Source: G963665925 sp963676345 (GTDB taxonomy: Bacteria; Bacillota; Clostridia; Peptostreptococcales; Acidaminobacteraceae). From it: DNA of 64,000 bases. Position 1 is the first letter of the stretch. Each line of letters opens with the position of its first letter. A program made the position numbers and the translations under genes. Where the stretch lies: NCBI GenBank assembly GCA_963676345.2, contig CAXXTS010000006.1:310001-374000 (forward strand), written 5' to 3'. Of the stretch, positions 25,673 through 34,443 are shown piece after piece. The notes below the pieces were generated by a model, which was not told where the DNA came from, ran no database searches, and saw only the letters and a program-made list of their open reading frames with translations.

Positions 25673-26202
25673 TATCGACTACTTACGCACAGGCTCTATT
25701 TGAGGTGGCACTCGAACTTGACAATCTAGATCAATTTAGGGATGAGCTGGGTTTTATCAACGAAACCTTCAAGACTCACCCTGAGTTTTATGAAGTCTTC
25801 AGAACACCTAAAATCAATAAAGAAGAACGTAAGGACATCATTACAAACGTTTTTGGCGACAAGGTATCTAAAGAGATGATGAATTTCATGAAGATACTGA
25901 TAGACAAGAGACGTGGTACTGCTGTAAGCGGTATTTATAGTGAATATGTCACTATGGTCGATGAAAAGAAGGGTGTTGTCAAAGCAGTTGTTGAGTCTGC
26001 TATTGAGCTGACAAGCGAAGAACAGACTGCATTAACTGAGAAACTGGCTAAGGTCACACAGCGTGAAGTGCGTCTGACTTGTGTTGTAAAACCAGAAGTC
26101 ATAGGCGGGCTGATCGTCAGAATCGGGGACAAGGTTATTGATGGTTCCGTTAAGAGCCGTCTCGATATCATGAAAGACAACCTGGCACAGTTAATAGTAT
26201 AG
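25660..26202 (+). CDS. atpH: F1Fo ATP synthase subunit delta
   Basis: Joins the peripheral stalk to the top of the F1 hexamer. 180 residues; N-terminal helical domain with VSTTYAQALFEVALE, and C-terminal segment VIGGLIVRIGDKVIDGSVKSRLD, the family signature. The start lies inside the end of atpF, preceded by GAGGTAGGGG. Confidence 0.94.
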   Translation: MAKLVSTTYAQALFEVALELDNLDQFRDELGFINETFKTHPEFYEVFRTPKINKEERKDIITNVFGDKVSKEMMNFMKILIDKRRGTAVSGIYSEYVTMVDEKKGVVKAVVESAIELTSEEQTALTEKLAKVTQREVRLTCVVKPEVIGGLIVRIGDKVIDGSVKSRLDIMKDNLAQLIV

Positions 26203-26220
26203 GTATAGGAGGATTTGATC

Positions 26221-27744
26221 ATGAATCTCAGACCTGAAGAGATTAGCTCTGTGATTAAAGCACAGATTAAAGAATATGAATCAAAGCTCCAAGTTGAAGA
26301 CACTGGTACCGTTATCCAGGTTGGTGACGGGATTGCGCGTGTTCACGGCCTTGAGAAATGTATGGCTGGCGAGCTTCTCGCATTTCCTGAAGATGTATAC
26401 GGGATGGTTCTTAACTTGGAAGAAGATAGTGTTGGTGCCGTACTTTTCGGTGCTGACAGCCATATCAGAGAAGGCGATACAGTTAAAAGAACTGAGCGTA
26501 TTGTTGAGGTTCCTGCTGGTGAAGCCTTACTTGGTCGCGTCGTTAACGCACTTGGACAGGCAATTGATGGTAAAGGTCCAATCAAGACAGATAAATCTAG
26601 ACCGATTGAAGCGCAGGCATCAGGCGTAATCGCAAGAAAGTCTGTAAATCAGCCAATTCAAACGGGAATCAAGGCGATTGACTCGATGATTCCAGTTGGT
26701 CGTGGTCAGCGTGAGCTGATTATCGGTGACCGTCAGACAGGTAAAACGACAGTTGCAGTAGATACAATCATCAACCAAAAAGAAGAAGATGTAATTTGTA
26801 TTTATGTTGCAATTGGTCAAAAGAAATCAACAGTTGCAGGTCTTGTTCAGACACTTGAAGATGCAGGCGCAATGGACTATACAATTGTCGTATCTGCATC
26901 GGCTTCAGATCCTGCACCGCTGCAGTATATCGCACCATATGCAGGCGTTGCGATGGGTGAAGAGTTTATGTATAACGGCAAAGACGTTCTTATCATTTAC
27001 GATGACCTGTCTAAGCATGCGGTAGCTTACCGTGCAATGTCATTGCTTCTGAGACGTCCACCAGGACGTGAAGCATACCCGGGTGATGTATTCTATATTC
27101 ACTCGCGTCTGCTTGAACGTGCTGCAAAACTAAATGATAAATTAGGCGGCGGTTCGATTACTGCACTTCCAATTATCGAAACGCAAGCGGGTGACGTTTC
27201 TGCGTACATCCCGACAAACGTTATTTCGATCACAGATGGTCAGATTTATCTTGAAACAGAACTCTTTAACGCGGGTCAGCGTCCTGCTGTAAACTCAGGT
27301 ATTTCCGTATCTCGAGTTGGTGGTGATGCACAGATTAAGGCGATGAAAAAGGTATCTGGTCAGATCCGTCTGGAACTGGCACAGTACCGTGAACTTGCAT
27401 CATTTGCACAGTTCGGTTCTGATCTTGATAAAGCGACTCAGGCAACACTTGAACATGGTGCGCGTCTGATGGAAGTTCTTAAGCAAAAAAACAACGACAC
27501 AATGAAAGTAGAGCATCAGGTTATGGTCATCTATGCAGTTACGAAGAAGCATATGGTTGACATTCCTGTTAAGGCTATAAAGCGTTTTGAAATTGAATTC
27601 ATTGAGTTCATGGATACGAACAAGCCTGAAGTTGGCAAGCTGATTAAGTCTGTCGGCGCTCTATCTGATGAGGTTGTTGAAGGGCTTGAATCGGGCATTG
27701 CTGAATTTAAAAAGCAATTCGAAATCCGTGACGAAGAACGCTAA
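26221..27744 (+). CDS. atpA: F1Fo ATP synthase subunit alpha
   Basis: Non-catalytic nucleotide-binding subunit of F1, 507 residues, normal length. N-terminal beta barrel, P-loop GDRQTGKTTVAVDTII near 170, and the ATPase alpha/beta signature PAVNSGISVS near 365, plus a C-terminal helical domain. The ATG at 26221 follows TATAGGAGGATTTGATC; a TTG six nt before it is less well placed. Confidence 0.97.
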   Translation: MNLRPEEISSVIKAQIKEYESKLQVEDTGTVIQVGDGIARVHGLEKCMAGELLAFPEDVYGMVLNLEEDSVGAVLFGADSHIREGDTVKRTERIVEVPAGEALLGRVVNALGQAIDGKGPIKTDKSRPIEAQASGVIARKSVNQPIQTGIKAIDSMIPVGRGQRELIIGDRQTGKTTVAVDTIINQKEEDVICIYVAIGQKKSTVAGLVQTLEDAGAMDYTIVVSASASDPAPLQYIAPYAGVAMGEEFMYNGKDVLIIYDDLSKHAVAYRAMSLLLRRPPGREAYPGDVFYIHSRLLERAAKLNDKLGGGSITALPIIETQAGDVSAYIPTNVISITDGQIYLETELFNAGQRPAVNSGISVSRVGGDAQIKAMKKVSGQIRLELAQYRELASFAQFGSDLDKATQATLEHGARLMEVLKQKNNDTMKVEHQVMVIYAVTKKHMVDIPVKAIKRFEIEFIEFMDTNKPEVGKLIKSVGALSDEVVEGLESGIAEFKKQFEIRDEER

Positions 27745-27778
27745 GAAGGTTTCTTAAGTGAAAGGGAGGTAGGGAAGC

Positions 27779-28645
27779 ATGGCCGGAGCGGGTGCACGCG
27801 AGATAAAGCGGAAAATCCGAAGTGTAAACAGTACACGTCAAATTACTAAAGCCATGGAACTGGTTTCCACTGCCAAGCTTAAGCGGGCAAAAGACCGTGT
27901 AGATATTACGAGACCTTACTTCGAAACGGTAATGCGTACGGTTCAGGATATCATGCAAAATGAGAAATCACTTAAGCATGATTATCTCAATGTAAGAGAG
28001 GTTCAAAAGACACTCTACATCGTCGTGTCCGCTGATAGAGGTTTGTGCGGCGGCTACAACATTAATGTTATAAAGACAACAGGTGCTGATATGATAAGCC
28101 CTGATAAATCTAGTGTTATAACGATTGGTAAAAGGGCACGTGATTTCTTTAATAAAGAAGACGTGGAGAGCCTCGGTGAGTATGTTTACATATCTGAAAA
28201 ACCGACTTTTGCTGATGCGCAGGATATCGCGCGTAAGGCCCTAAAATTGTTCTCAGACGAAGCAGTTGATGAAATCAAACTGGTTTATACGAGACTGATT
28301 TCTACAATTGCACAGGAGCCTGCTATTCTTAAGCTCCTGCCAATCGAAGTGCCTGAGGGCGAAGAAAATACAACGGATGATTTGCAAGAGTTCGTATCTT
28401 ACGAACCATCTGCAGAAACAGTACTAAGTTATGTTATTCCAAAATACATGGAGTCGACACTGTTTGGTGCTCTCGTTGAATCTTCAGCTGCAGAACAGGC
28501 TGCTAGACGTATTGCCATGGAAAATGCATCTGATAATGCGGATGATATGATTGCCACATTGTCACTGACATACAACCAGGCACGTCAGGCGGCAATTACT
28601 CAGGAAATTTCTGAAATTGTTGGTGGTGCAGAGGCACTTAAGTAG
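27779..28645 (+). CDS. atpG: F1Fo ATP synthase subunit gamma
   Basis: Central rotor shaft, 288 residues. N-terminal helix REIKRKIRSVNSTRQITKAMELVSTAKL and C-terminal helix with NATQARQ-like TYNQARQAAITQEISEIVGGAEAL are both present, and the middle Rossmann-like part contains SADRGLCGGYN. AAAGGGAGGTAGGG precedes the ATG. Confidence 0.96.
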   Translation: MAGAGAREIKRKIRSVNSTRQITKAMELVSTAKLKRAKDRVDITRPYFETVMRTVQDIMQNEKSLKHDYLNVREVQKTLYIVVSADRGLCGGYNINVIKTTGADMISPDKSSVITIGKRARDFFNKEDVESLGEYVYISEKPTFADAQDIARKALKLFSDEAVDEIKLVYTRLISTIAQEPAILKLLPIEVPEGEENTTDDLQEFVSYEPSAETVLSYVIPKYMESTLFGALVESSAAEQAARRIAMENASDNADDMIATLSLTYNQARQAAITQEISEIVGGAEALK

Positions 28646-28686
28646 CCCCCACCAATGCATGAAGATTGAAAGGATGTGAATCTGAT

Positions 28687-30081
28687 ATGGAGCAAGCGAT
28701 CGGTAAGGTCGTACAGATAATCGGCCCTGTTCTTGACGTTCGCTTCGAGGCGGATCAGCTTCCAAGGATTCTGGATGCGGTTCGTATCGAATACGGCGAC
28801 ATTAAGCTAACGGCTGAGGTTGCGCAGCATATCGGGGACAATACGGTTCGTTGTATCGCAATGTCATCTACGGACGGTCTTGTTCGTGGTATTGATGCTG
28901 TAGGTACAGGTGCACCGATTTCCGTACCAGTTGGCGCTGCCACTCTGGGACGTATTTTCAACGTTCTCGGTGAAGCTGTTGATGAAAAAGAAATGAAATT
29001 TGATGGGACGCCTTGGTCTATTCATAGAGAGGCCCCAGCATTTGAAGATCAGGAAACATCGGCTGAAATTCTGGAAACAGGTATTAAAGTCGTTGACCTG
29101 ATTGCACCTTATGCAAAAGGTGGTAAAATCGGTCTATTCGGCGGTGCGGGTGTTGGTAAAACAGTTCTTATTCAGGAACTTATTAACAATATCGCCACAG
29201 AGCACGGCGGTCTTTCAGTATTCGCTGGCGTAGGCGAGCGTACACGTGAAGGTAATGACCTTTACCATGAAATGTCTGATTCTGGTGTTATCGAGAAAAC
29301 AGCCATGGTATTTGGACAGATGAATGAGCCGCCAGGCGCACGTATGCGTGTTGCCCTGACAGGTCTTACTATGGCAGAGTACTTCCGTGATGAAGAAAAC
29401 CGTGACGTACTGCTCTTTGTTGACAACATCTTCCGTTTTACTCAGGCAGGTTCTGAGGTATCGGCTCTACTAGGTCGTATGCCTTCTGCCGTTGGTTATC
29501 AGCCAACACTGGCAACGGACATGGGTGGTCTTCAGGAACGTATCACATCGACTAAGAAAGGGTCTATCACATCGGTACAGGCTGTATACGTACCTGCCGA
29601 TGACCTTACTGACCCGGCACCAGCTACAACGTTCTCCCACCTTGATGCGACGACAGTACTTTCGCGTAAGATCACTGAGAAAGGTATCTATCCTGCGGTT
29701 GATCCACTGGATTCATCTTCTCGTATTCTTGCACCTGACGTTGTAGGTGACGAGCATTACCAAGTAGCGCGTGGCGTTCAGGAAATGCTTCAAAGATATA
29801 AAGAACTTCAAGATATCATCGCAATCCTTGGTATGGATGAACTTTCAGACGAGGATAAGATCGTTGTAAACCGTGCGAGAAAGCTAGAGCGTTTCTTCTC
29901 TCAACCTTTCCATGTTGCTGAGCAGTTTACGGGTATGGCTGGTACATATGTACCACTTAAGGAAACGGTTCGCGGTTTCAAAGAAATTCTTGAAGGTAAG
30001 CATGACGACCTTCCAGAGGGTGCATTCCTGATGGTTGGTACGATTGAACAAGCTATCGAAAAAGCAAAATCCATGCGGTAA
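28687..30081 (+). CDS. atpD: F1Fo ATP synthase subunit beta
   Basis: Catalytic subunit of F1, 464 residues. P-loop GGAGVGKTVLIQELI, catalytic-Glu region GVGERTREGNDLY, the signature PAVDPLDSSSR, and a DELSEED-like GMDELSDEDK lever are present. The ATG at 28687 with GAAAGGATGTGA upstream is preferred; a TTG at 28666 overlaps that site. Confidence 0.97.
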   Translation: MEQAIGKVVQIIGPVLDVRFEADQLPRILDAVRIEYGDIKLTAEVAQHIGDNTVRCIAMSSTDGLVRGIDAVGTGAPISVPVGAATLGRIFNVLGEAVDEKEMKFDGTPWSIHREAPAFEDQETSAEILETGIKVVDLIAPYAKGGKIGLFGGAGVGKTVLIQELINNIATEHGGLSVFAGVGERTREGNDLYHEMSDSGVIEKTAMVFGQMNEPPGARMRVALTGLTMAEYFRDEENRDVLLFVDNIFRFTQAGSEVSALLGRMPSAVGYQPTLATDMGGLQERITSTKKGSITSVQAVYVPADDLTDPAPATTFSHLDATTVLSRKITEKGIYPAVDPLDSSSRILAPDVVGDEHYQVARGVQEMLQRYKELQDIIAILGMDELSDEDKIVVNRARKLERFFSQPFHVAEQFTGMAGTYVPLKETVRGFKEILEGKHDDLPEGAFLMVGTIEQAIEKAKSMR

Positions 30082-30120
30082 TCCGGGTGGACCTGGATAA
30101 AGCATAGGAGGTGTTGATGT

Positions 30121-30531
30121 ATGGCTTCACTTTACAATTTAGAAGTTGTAACGCCTGACCAAAAGTTCTTTGAAGGTCAGACAGAAATGTGCATTGTCCG
30201 TACAACAGAAGGTGACATCGGTATTCTTAACGATCACGAGCCCCTTGTAGCACCTGTATCTATCGGAAAGATCAGAATCCGTAAAGACGGTGCGTTTGAA
30301 GAAGCGGCGTGTGCTGGTGGATTTCTTACAATTGATGAAGATAAAGTTGTCATTGTAACGGATGCAGCTGAATGGGCTGAAGATATTGATGTAGATCGTG
30401 CGAAAAGCGCATATGAAAGAGCCAAAGGCAGAATCAGCGGCAACGACAAAGAAATTGACGTTGCCAGAGCTCACGGTGCACTGAGTAAAGCGATCAACCG
30501 ACTGCATGTAGCAGGACATAGTGTAGAATAA
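30121..30531 (+). CDS. atpC: F1Fo ATP synthase subunit epsilon
   Basis: Rotor-foot subunit that can inhibit ATP hydrolysis. 136 residues: N-terminal beta sandwich (LEVVTPDQKFFEGQTEM, GDIGILNDHEPLVAPVSIG) and C-terminal helical hairpin (DRAKSAYERAKGRI ... LSKAINRLHVAG). GGAGGTG lies 7 nt before the ATG. It closes the operon; the modular repeat copy B follows within 11 nt and likely serves as terminator. Confidence 0.95.
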   Translation: MASLYNLEVVTPDQKFFEGQTEMCIVRTTEGDIGILNDHEPLVAPVSIGKIRIRKDGAFEEAACAGGFLTIDEDKVVIVTDAAEWAEDIDVDRAKSAYERAKGRISGNDKEIDVARAHGALSKAINRLHVAGHSVE

Positions 30532-30541
30532 CCGAAATAAG

Positions 30542-30662
30542 AAAGAACTGCATAAAAAATAAGACAACCGCCCTTTCCCTGTGATTTTCACAAGGGAAAG
30601 GGCGGTTGTCTTATTTTTTATATAGGACGCCGCAGCGTCCTGGGCGACCGGAGGTTGCACAG
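30542..30662. repeat. Modular hairpin repeat, copy B (also atp operon terminator)
   Basis: Box AAAGAACTGCA (30542-30552), then a perfect 29-bp inverted repeat (30552-30580 with 30593-30621), bulged A at 30592 and apical GTG-ATTTT-CAC. The 3' arm ends in TTATTTTTTAT and the 5' arm begins ATAAAAAATAA, so it can terminate in both directions. The tail has a GGACGC-CGCA-GCGTCC hairpin (30625-30640) and a GCGACC-GGA-GGTTGC hairpin (30644-30658), the latter shared with the end of copy D. Confidence 0.8.
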
Positions 30663-31029
30663 GCAGTTCAAAGATAGGGCACTTGTTCAGTCATTTCCGG
30701 ATATGAAATAAGTGAAAGAATGGATGAGAAAATATTATATCGATATACGAATTAAAGGGACTTTAAGCTTAAAAAGATAAAATTCAGTAAAAATGATTGC
30801 AAATAGTGGAGTTTGAAAAACTTTTGATATATAATAAAGTAGATGTGGAGTCTTAAAATGAGCAGAAACTAGTACTTTCAAGTGTTTGAGATGATTGTAG
30901 GGCTGTTGATTTTTAGACTGTGCACATAGAACTTAACGATGATTATACGGTACAGCCGTTTGAAAGATATCTGTAAGGAATCAATCTGCTGAAAATATCA
31001 GAGATTGGATTTGCGCAACGAGGAGGTTA
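30663..31029. other. Gene-free interval before murA
   Basis: AT-rich leader and promoter region of murA. A TATAAT lies near 30829 but without a good -35. No gene seen. Confidence 0.4.
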
Positions 31030-32289
31030 ATGGTGTCAAAGTTCATAGTGGAAAAGAGTGAACCTTTAAAGGGAACGATCAAGGTAAACGGAGCGAAAAA
31101 CTCGGTACTGGCACTTCTGCCAGCGACGCTTCTGACAGATGAGCCTTGTGTAATAGATGAAGTGCCTGCACTTAAAGATGTGGGTGTTATGGCTGAACTT
31201 TTGACAGTTCTGGGCGCAAAAATTGAAGATGAAGGGTCCATGATGAAAATCAATGCAGCGCGTTTAACGAGTCATGAGGCACCTTATGAACTTGTACAGC
31301 AGATGCGCGCATCTTTTTACGTAATGGGGCCGTTACTTGCACGCTATGGGGTTGCCCGTGTTTCACAACCCGGTGGCTGCGCAATCGGCGCAAGGCCAAT
31401 CGACCTGCATTTAAAGGGCTTTACAGCACTTGGTGCAGAAGTTGAACTGGGTCATGGTTATGTTGAAGCCAAGTCCAATGGACGTCTAAAAGGGGCGGAG
31501 ATTTATCTTGACTATCCAAGTGTTGGAGCGACAGCAAACATCATGATGGCGGCTGTTCTGGCTGAAGGTCAGACCATTTTAGAAAATGCGGCGGAAGAGC
31601 CAGAAATCATTGATCTTGCAAACTTCATGAACAAGATGGGGGCAAAGGTTAAAGGTGCTGGTACTGACACCATTCGTATTACAGGTGTTGAAAAGCTATC
31701 TGGCGCAAACCATGAAGTTATTCCAGACCGTATTGAAACAGGAACCTATATGGTTGCAGCGGCAATTACGGGTGGCGATTTACTTATCGAAAATGTTGTT
31801 CCGAGTCATTTGAAGCCGATCATTGCAAAGCTCAGAGAGTGCAATGTACATATAGAAGAATACGATGACGCTATTCGAGTTACCGGCAAAGGCAGTTTGG
31901 CATCCGTTGATGTGACAACCTTACCATATCCAGGCTTTCCTACAGATATGCAGGCCCAGTTTATGGCTCTAATGGCCTTTTCAGAAGGGACAAGCGTTGT
32001 CAATGAAACGGTTTTTGAAAATCGATTTATGCATGTTGCTGAACTGAATCGAATGGGCGCAAATATTAAAATTGAGGGTCATAGTGCTGTTATTCAAGGG
32101 ACTAAAAAACTTCAGGGCGCTCAAGTTAAGGCGACAGACCTGCGCGCAGGCGCAGCACTTATCCTAGCTGGCCTTGTGTCAGAAGGCGAGACTGAGGTAA
32201 GTGAAATTCGTCATATCGATAGAGGCTATGTTCGCATTGAAGAAAAACTCAGTGCAGTCGGTGCGAGAATTAGACGAGTTAGTGAATAG
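31030..32289 (+). CDS. murA: UDP-N-acetylglucosamine 1-carboxyvinyltransferase
   Basis: First committed step of peptidoglycan synthesis: adds enolpyruvate from PEP to UDP-GlcNAc. 419 residues, EPSP-synthase-like fold. N-terminal KGTIKVNGAKNSVLALLPAT with the Lys-Asn pair, and the catalytic loop QPGGCAIGARPIDLHLKG with Cys117, the residue attacked by fosfomycin. An in-frame GTG at 31033 is equally possible and better spaced from AGGAGG (31021-31026), which would shorten the protein by one residue. Gene order atpC-murA-(mbl)-flg follows Bacillus murAA, but spoIID is missing. Confidence 0.96.
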   Translation: MVSKFIVEKSEPLKGTIKVNGAKNSVLALLPATLLTDEPCVIDEVPALKDVGVMAELLTVLGAKIEDEGSMMKINAARLTSHEAPYELVQQMRASFYVMGPLLARYGVARVSQPGGCAIGARPIDLHLKGFTALGAEVELGHGYVEAKSNGRLKGAEIYLDYPSVGATANIMMAAVLAEGQTILENAAEEPEIIDLANFMNKMGAKVKGAGTDTIRITGVEKLSGANHEVIPDRIETGTYMVAAAITGGDLLIENVVPSHLKPIIAKLRECNVHIEEYDDAIRVTGKGSLASVDVTTLPYPGFPTDMQAQFMALMAFSEGTSVVNETVFENRFMHVAELNRMGANIKIEGHSAVIQGTKKLQGAQVKATDLRAGAALILAGLVSEGETEVSEIRHIDRGYVRIEEKLSAVGARIRRVSE

Positions 32290-32355
32290 GACTATTGGAT
32301 AGCATATTCCTGTAGTGAATATGTATTATATAAAAGACGTGGAAGGTGGATCGGG

Positions 32356-33387
32356 ATGTTCGGATTTGGTGCTGAAATTGGAATTGACTTGGGAACAGCC
32401 AGCGTTCTTGTCTACATAAAGGGCAAGGGGATCGTTCTACAGGAGCCATCGGTTGTTGCAATCGATAGAAATACAGATAAAGTACTGGCAGTTGGTGCAG
32501 AAGCAAGAAAAATGCTTGGACGTACGCCGGGGAACATTGTGGCAACACGCCCACTTAAAGACGGTGTTATCTCTGATTATGAAGTTACAGAGCGTATGCT
32601 TAGACATTTCATCAATAAAACGTGTGGCAGAAGACGCTTTTTCAAGCCTAAAATTATTGTATGTGTACCAAGTGGGGTCACTGAAGTTGAGAAGCGCGCA
32701 GTAATTGACGCAACGATGGAAGCTGGCGGTGGACGCACTTTCTTAATTGAAGAGCCAATAGCGGCTGCTATTGGGGCAGGCCTTGATATTACAAAGCCTG
32801 ATGGGAATATGGTTATTGATATTGGTGGTGGTACTGCAGATATCGCGGTTATTTCCCTTGGCGGAATTGTTGTAAGTAAGTCCATTAAGGTTGCCGGTGA
32901 TAAATTTGATGAAGCCATCATAAAGTATATGCGTAAAGCACACAACCTGCTTATCGGTGAGCGCACGGCAGAAGAGTTAAAAATCAATATAGGTACTGCA
33001 TCACCGCGCCCTAAGGCAATCAAGATGGATTGTCGTGGTCGTGACTTGATTACGGGCCTTCCCAAAAATATTACTGTAACAAGTGATGAGATGCTAGAAG
33101 CGCTTCATGAGCCAGTAAATGCAATCAGTGATGCTGTTCATGCGGTTCTTGAAAAGACACCACCAGAGCTTGCATCCGATATCAGCTCGCGTGGAATTGT
33201 TATGACGGGTGGTGGCGCCCTGCTTCATGGTCTGAACAAGCTGCTTGAAAAGCGTACAGGCATACCAACGTATATCGCAGAAGACGCGATCTCATGTGTT
33301 GCAAAGGGTACAGGAATGTCCCTTGAGCACCTAGACGTCCTAGAAAAATCCATGATTACCAACCGAAAAAACGCACGTGCTTATTAG
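32356..33387 (+). CDS. mreB: Rod-shape-determining protein MreB/Mbl
   Basis: Bacterial actin that guides wall synthesis along the cylinder. 343 residues; FGAEIGIDLGTASVLVYIKGKGIVL (phosphate-1 loop), EPIAAAIGAGLDI, MVIDIGGGTADIAVISLGG (phosphate-2) and GIVMTGGGALLHGLN (adenosine motif) are intact. In Bacillus the paralogue at this location, before the flgF/flgG genes flhO-flhP, is mbl, normally preceded by spoIIID, which is absent here. No mreC or mreD follows, which also fits an Mbl-type stand-alone gene. It is predicted to be in an operon with murA or to be transcribed on its own. Confidence 0.94.
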   Translation: MFGFGAEIGIDLGTASVLVYIKGKGIVLQEPSVVAIDRNTDKVLAVGAEARKMLGRTPGNIVATRPLKDGVISDYEVTERMLRHFINKTCGRRRFFKPKIIVCVPSGVTEVEKRAVIDATMEAGGGRTFLIEEPIAAAIGAGLDITKPDGNMVIDIGGGTADIAVISLGGIVVSKSIKVAGDKFDEAIIKYMRKAHNLLIGERTAEELKINIGTASPRPKAIKMDCRGRDLITGLPKNITVTSDEMLEALHEPVNAISDAVHAVLEKTPPELASDISSRGIVMTGGGALLHGLNKLLEKRTGIPTYIAEDAISCVAKGTGMSLEHLDVLEKSMITNRKNARAY

Positions 33388-33397
33388 CGAAAAAGAT

Positions 33398-33690
33398 AAA
33401 GCAATGCAAAAAAATAAAAGCAAGGTCTCAATTGTGCTCGCACAAAATTGAGACCTTGCTTTTATTTTTTTGCATTGCGCGGCTAGCTTACGTGAGCAAC
33501 TGAAAGTTGCTCTGGTTGTTGACAAAGTCGCCAACTTCTTTGTCACGGCGCATTTTATCGATTCTTACGTATGTCTATACGCTGCGACCCGCTAAAATGC
33601 TTGTTCCGCGAATTTGACGATTTCTCAAAAACCTAGACCGTTGACTTTGTCAACAGTCTCAGCAACTGGAAGTTGCTCTGGCACTGCTGA
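33398..33690. repeat. Modular hairpin repeat, copy C, with a multi-stem tail
   Basis: Box AAAGCAATGCA (33398-33408), a perfect 33-bp inverted repeat (33401-33433 with 33446-33478) around GTGCTCGCAC, acting as mreB terminator. The tail holds GAGCAACT-GAA-AGTTGCTC (33494-33512), an outer 12-bp pair GTTGACAAAGTC/GACTTTGTCAAC (33518-33529 with 33643-33654), an inner GCATTTTA/TAAAATGC (33550-33557 with 33593-33600) capped by CGTAT-GTCT-ATACG (33568-33581), and AGCAACT-GGA-AGTTGCT (33661-33677). No gene lies up to 33851. Confidence 0.75.
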
Positions 33691-33851
33691 GTAGGAAGCG
33701 AAGTATAAGATTTTTGGGCCCTCAATTGTGCACCTGAACCTACCTTCTCAAACCGTTTCTTAGAAAGTTTTAATCTGAGCCTCAGTGAAATGAAAGAATT
33801 TTAGTGTTTAATATAGGTAAATGATGTGATGGGAGAGGAGGTATAGCGTTT

Positions 33852-34337
33852 ATGAAAACACTAATTGTTTATTCAAGTAAGAATGGGTTTACAAAGGGCA
33901 TGGTAGATTTACTTCAAGATCAGATTGAAGGGGATGTTCAGGCACAAAACTGCGGTAAAGACTACTATGTTGATTTAACCCAATTTGATAATGTCATTGT
34001 GGGGACGCCTATGTATTTTGGAAAAATGAACAGCGCTGTTCTCGAGTTTTGTGAAAAATATCAAGGGCTTTTGCTTACAAAAAAAGTGGGGCTCTTTGTA
34101 ACCGGTGGCGATGAAAGCACCGCACTGGATGTGCTCTTAAAAACCATTCCCGATGCCCTAGCAAAGCATGCAGACATCAAAGCTTACTTTGGGTATGCTT
34201 ATGATTTCACAAAAATGGGCTTTATTGATAGATTCATCATAAAGAAAGTTGCGAAGAGAACATCGAGTGAGAAAATAATCAAAGAAGAGGCAATCAATGC
34301 CTTTATTCTGGACTTCAATAGAAACGCACGGGTCTAA
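33852..34337 (+). CDS. Flavodoxin-domain protein
   Basis: FMN-binding electron-transfer type fold, 161 residues. The N-terminal TLIVYSSKNGFTKGMVD is the phosphate-binding loop, and VIVGTPMYFGKMN and VGLFVTGGDE flank the flavin ring in the family. It resembles the HemG-like flavodoxin branch (protoporphyrinogen oxidase) more than small redox flavodoxins, but no heme gene is nearby, so I do not assign that role. GGAGAGGAGGTATAGCG precedes the ATG. The gene stands between mreB and flgF, and read-through into flgF seems blocked by a hairpin. Confidence 0.8.
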   Translation: MKTLIVYSSKNGFTKGMVDLLQDQIEGDVQAQNCGKDYYVDLTQFDNVIVGTPMYFGKMNSAVLEFCEKYQGLLLTKKVGLFVTGGDESTALDVLLKTIPDALAKHADIKAYFGYAYDFTKMGFIDRFIIKKVAKRTSSEKIIKEEAINAFILDFNRNARV

Positions 34338-34371
34338 ATGTGAAAAAACGTGTGAATTTCAATAATAAAAC

Positions 34372-34399
34372 TAAAGTTAAAGGGCCTTCCTACCGATAA
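34372..34399 (+). promoter_or_regulatory. Sigma-28 type promoter of flgF
   Basis: TAAA (34372-34375), 16-nt spacer, ACCGATAA (34392-34399), close to the flagellar consensus TAAA-N15-GCCGATAA. The predicted mRNA start is near 34406. Confidence 0.6.
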
Positions 34400-34443
34400 T
34401 CATGGTGAGATTATGAATGACTATTGACGGGAGGCTCTTTTTT
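34379..34443 (+). promoter_or_regulatory. Read-through hairpin sequestering the flgF ribosome site
   Basis: AAAGGGCCTTCC (34379-34390), part of the promoter spacer, pairs over 12 contiguous positions (two G-U) with GGGAGGCTCTTT (34429-34440), which contains the flgF Shine-Dalgarno, and is followed by more T. An inner ATAATC/GATTAT stem (34396-34401 with 34409-34414) stacks inside. Only mRNAs begun upstream can form it; it may terminate them or block translation. Confidence 0.6.

Noticed and set aside
30540..30625. Copy B as only an ordinary atp operon terminator.
   Set aside because: Its 29-bp perfect arms, the AAAGAACTGC box and the shared tail hairpin place it in the repeat family, although it may also terminate.
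33852..34337. Assignment of the flavodoxin gene as hemG.
   Set aside because: Similarity is limited to the general flavodoxin fold and no heme biosynthesis genes are present in the window.
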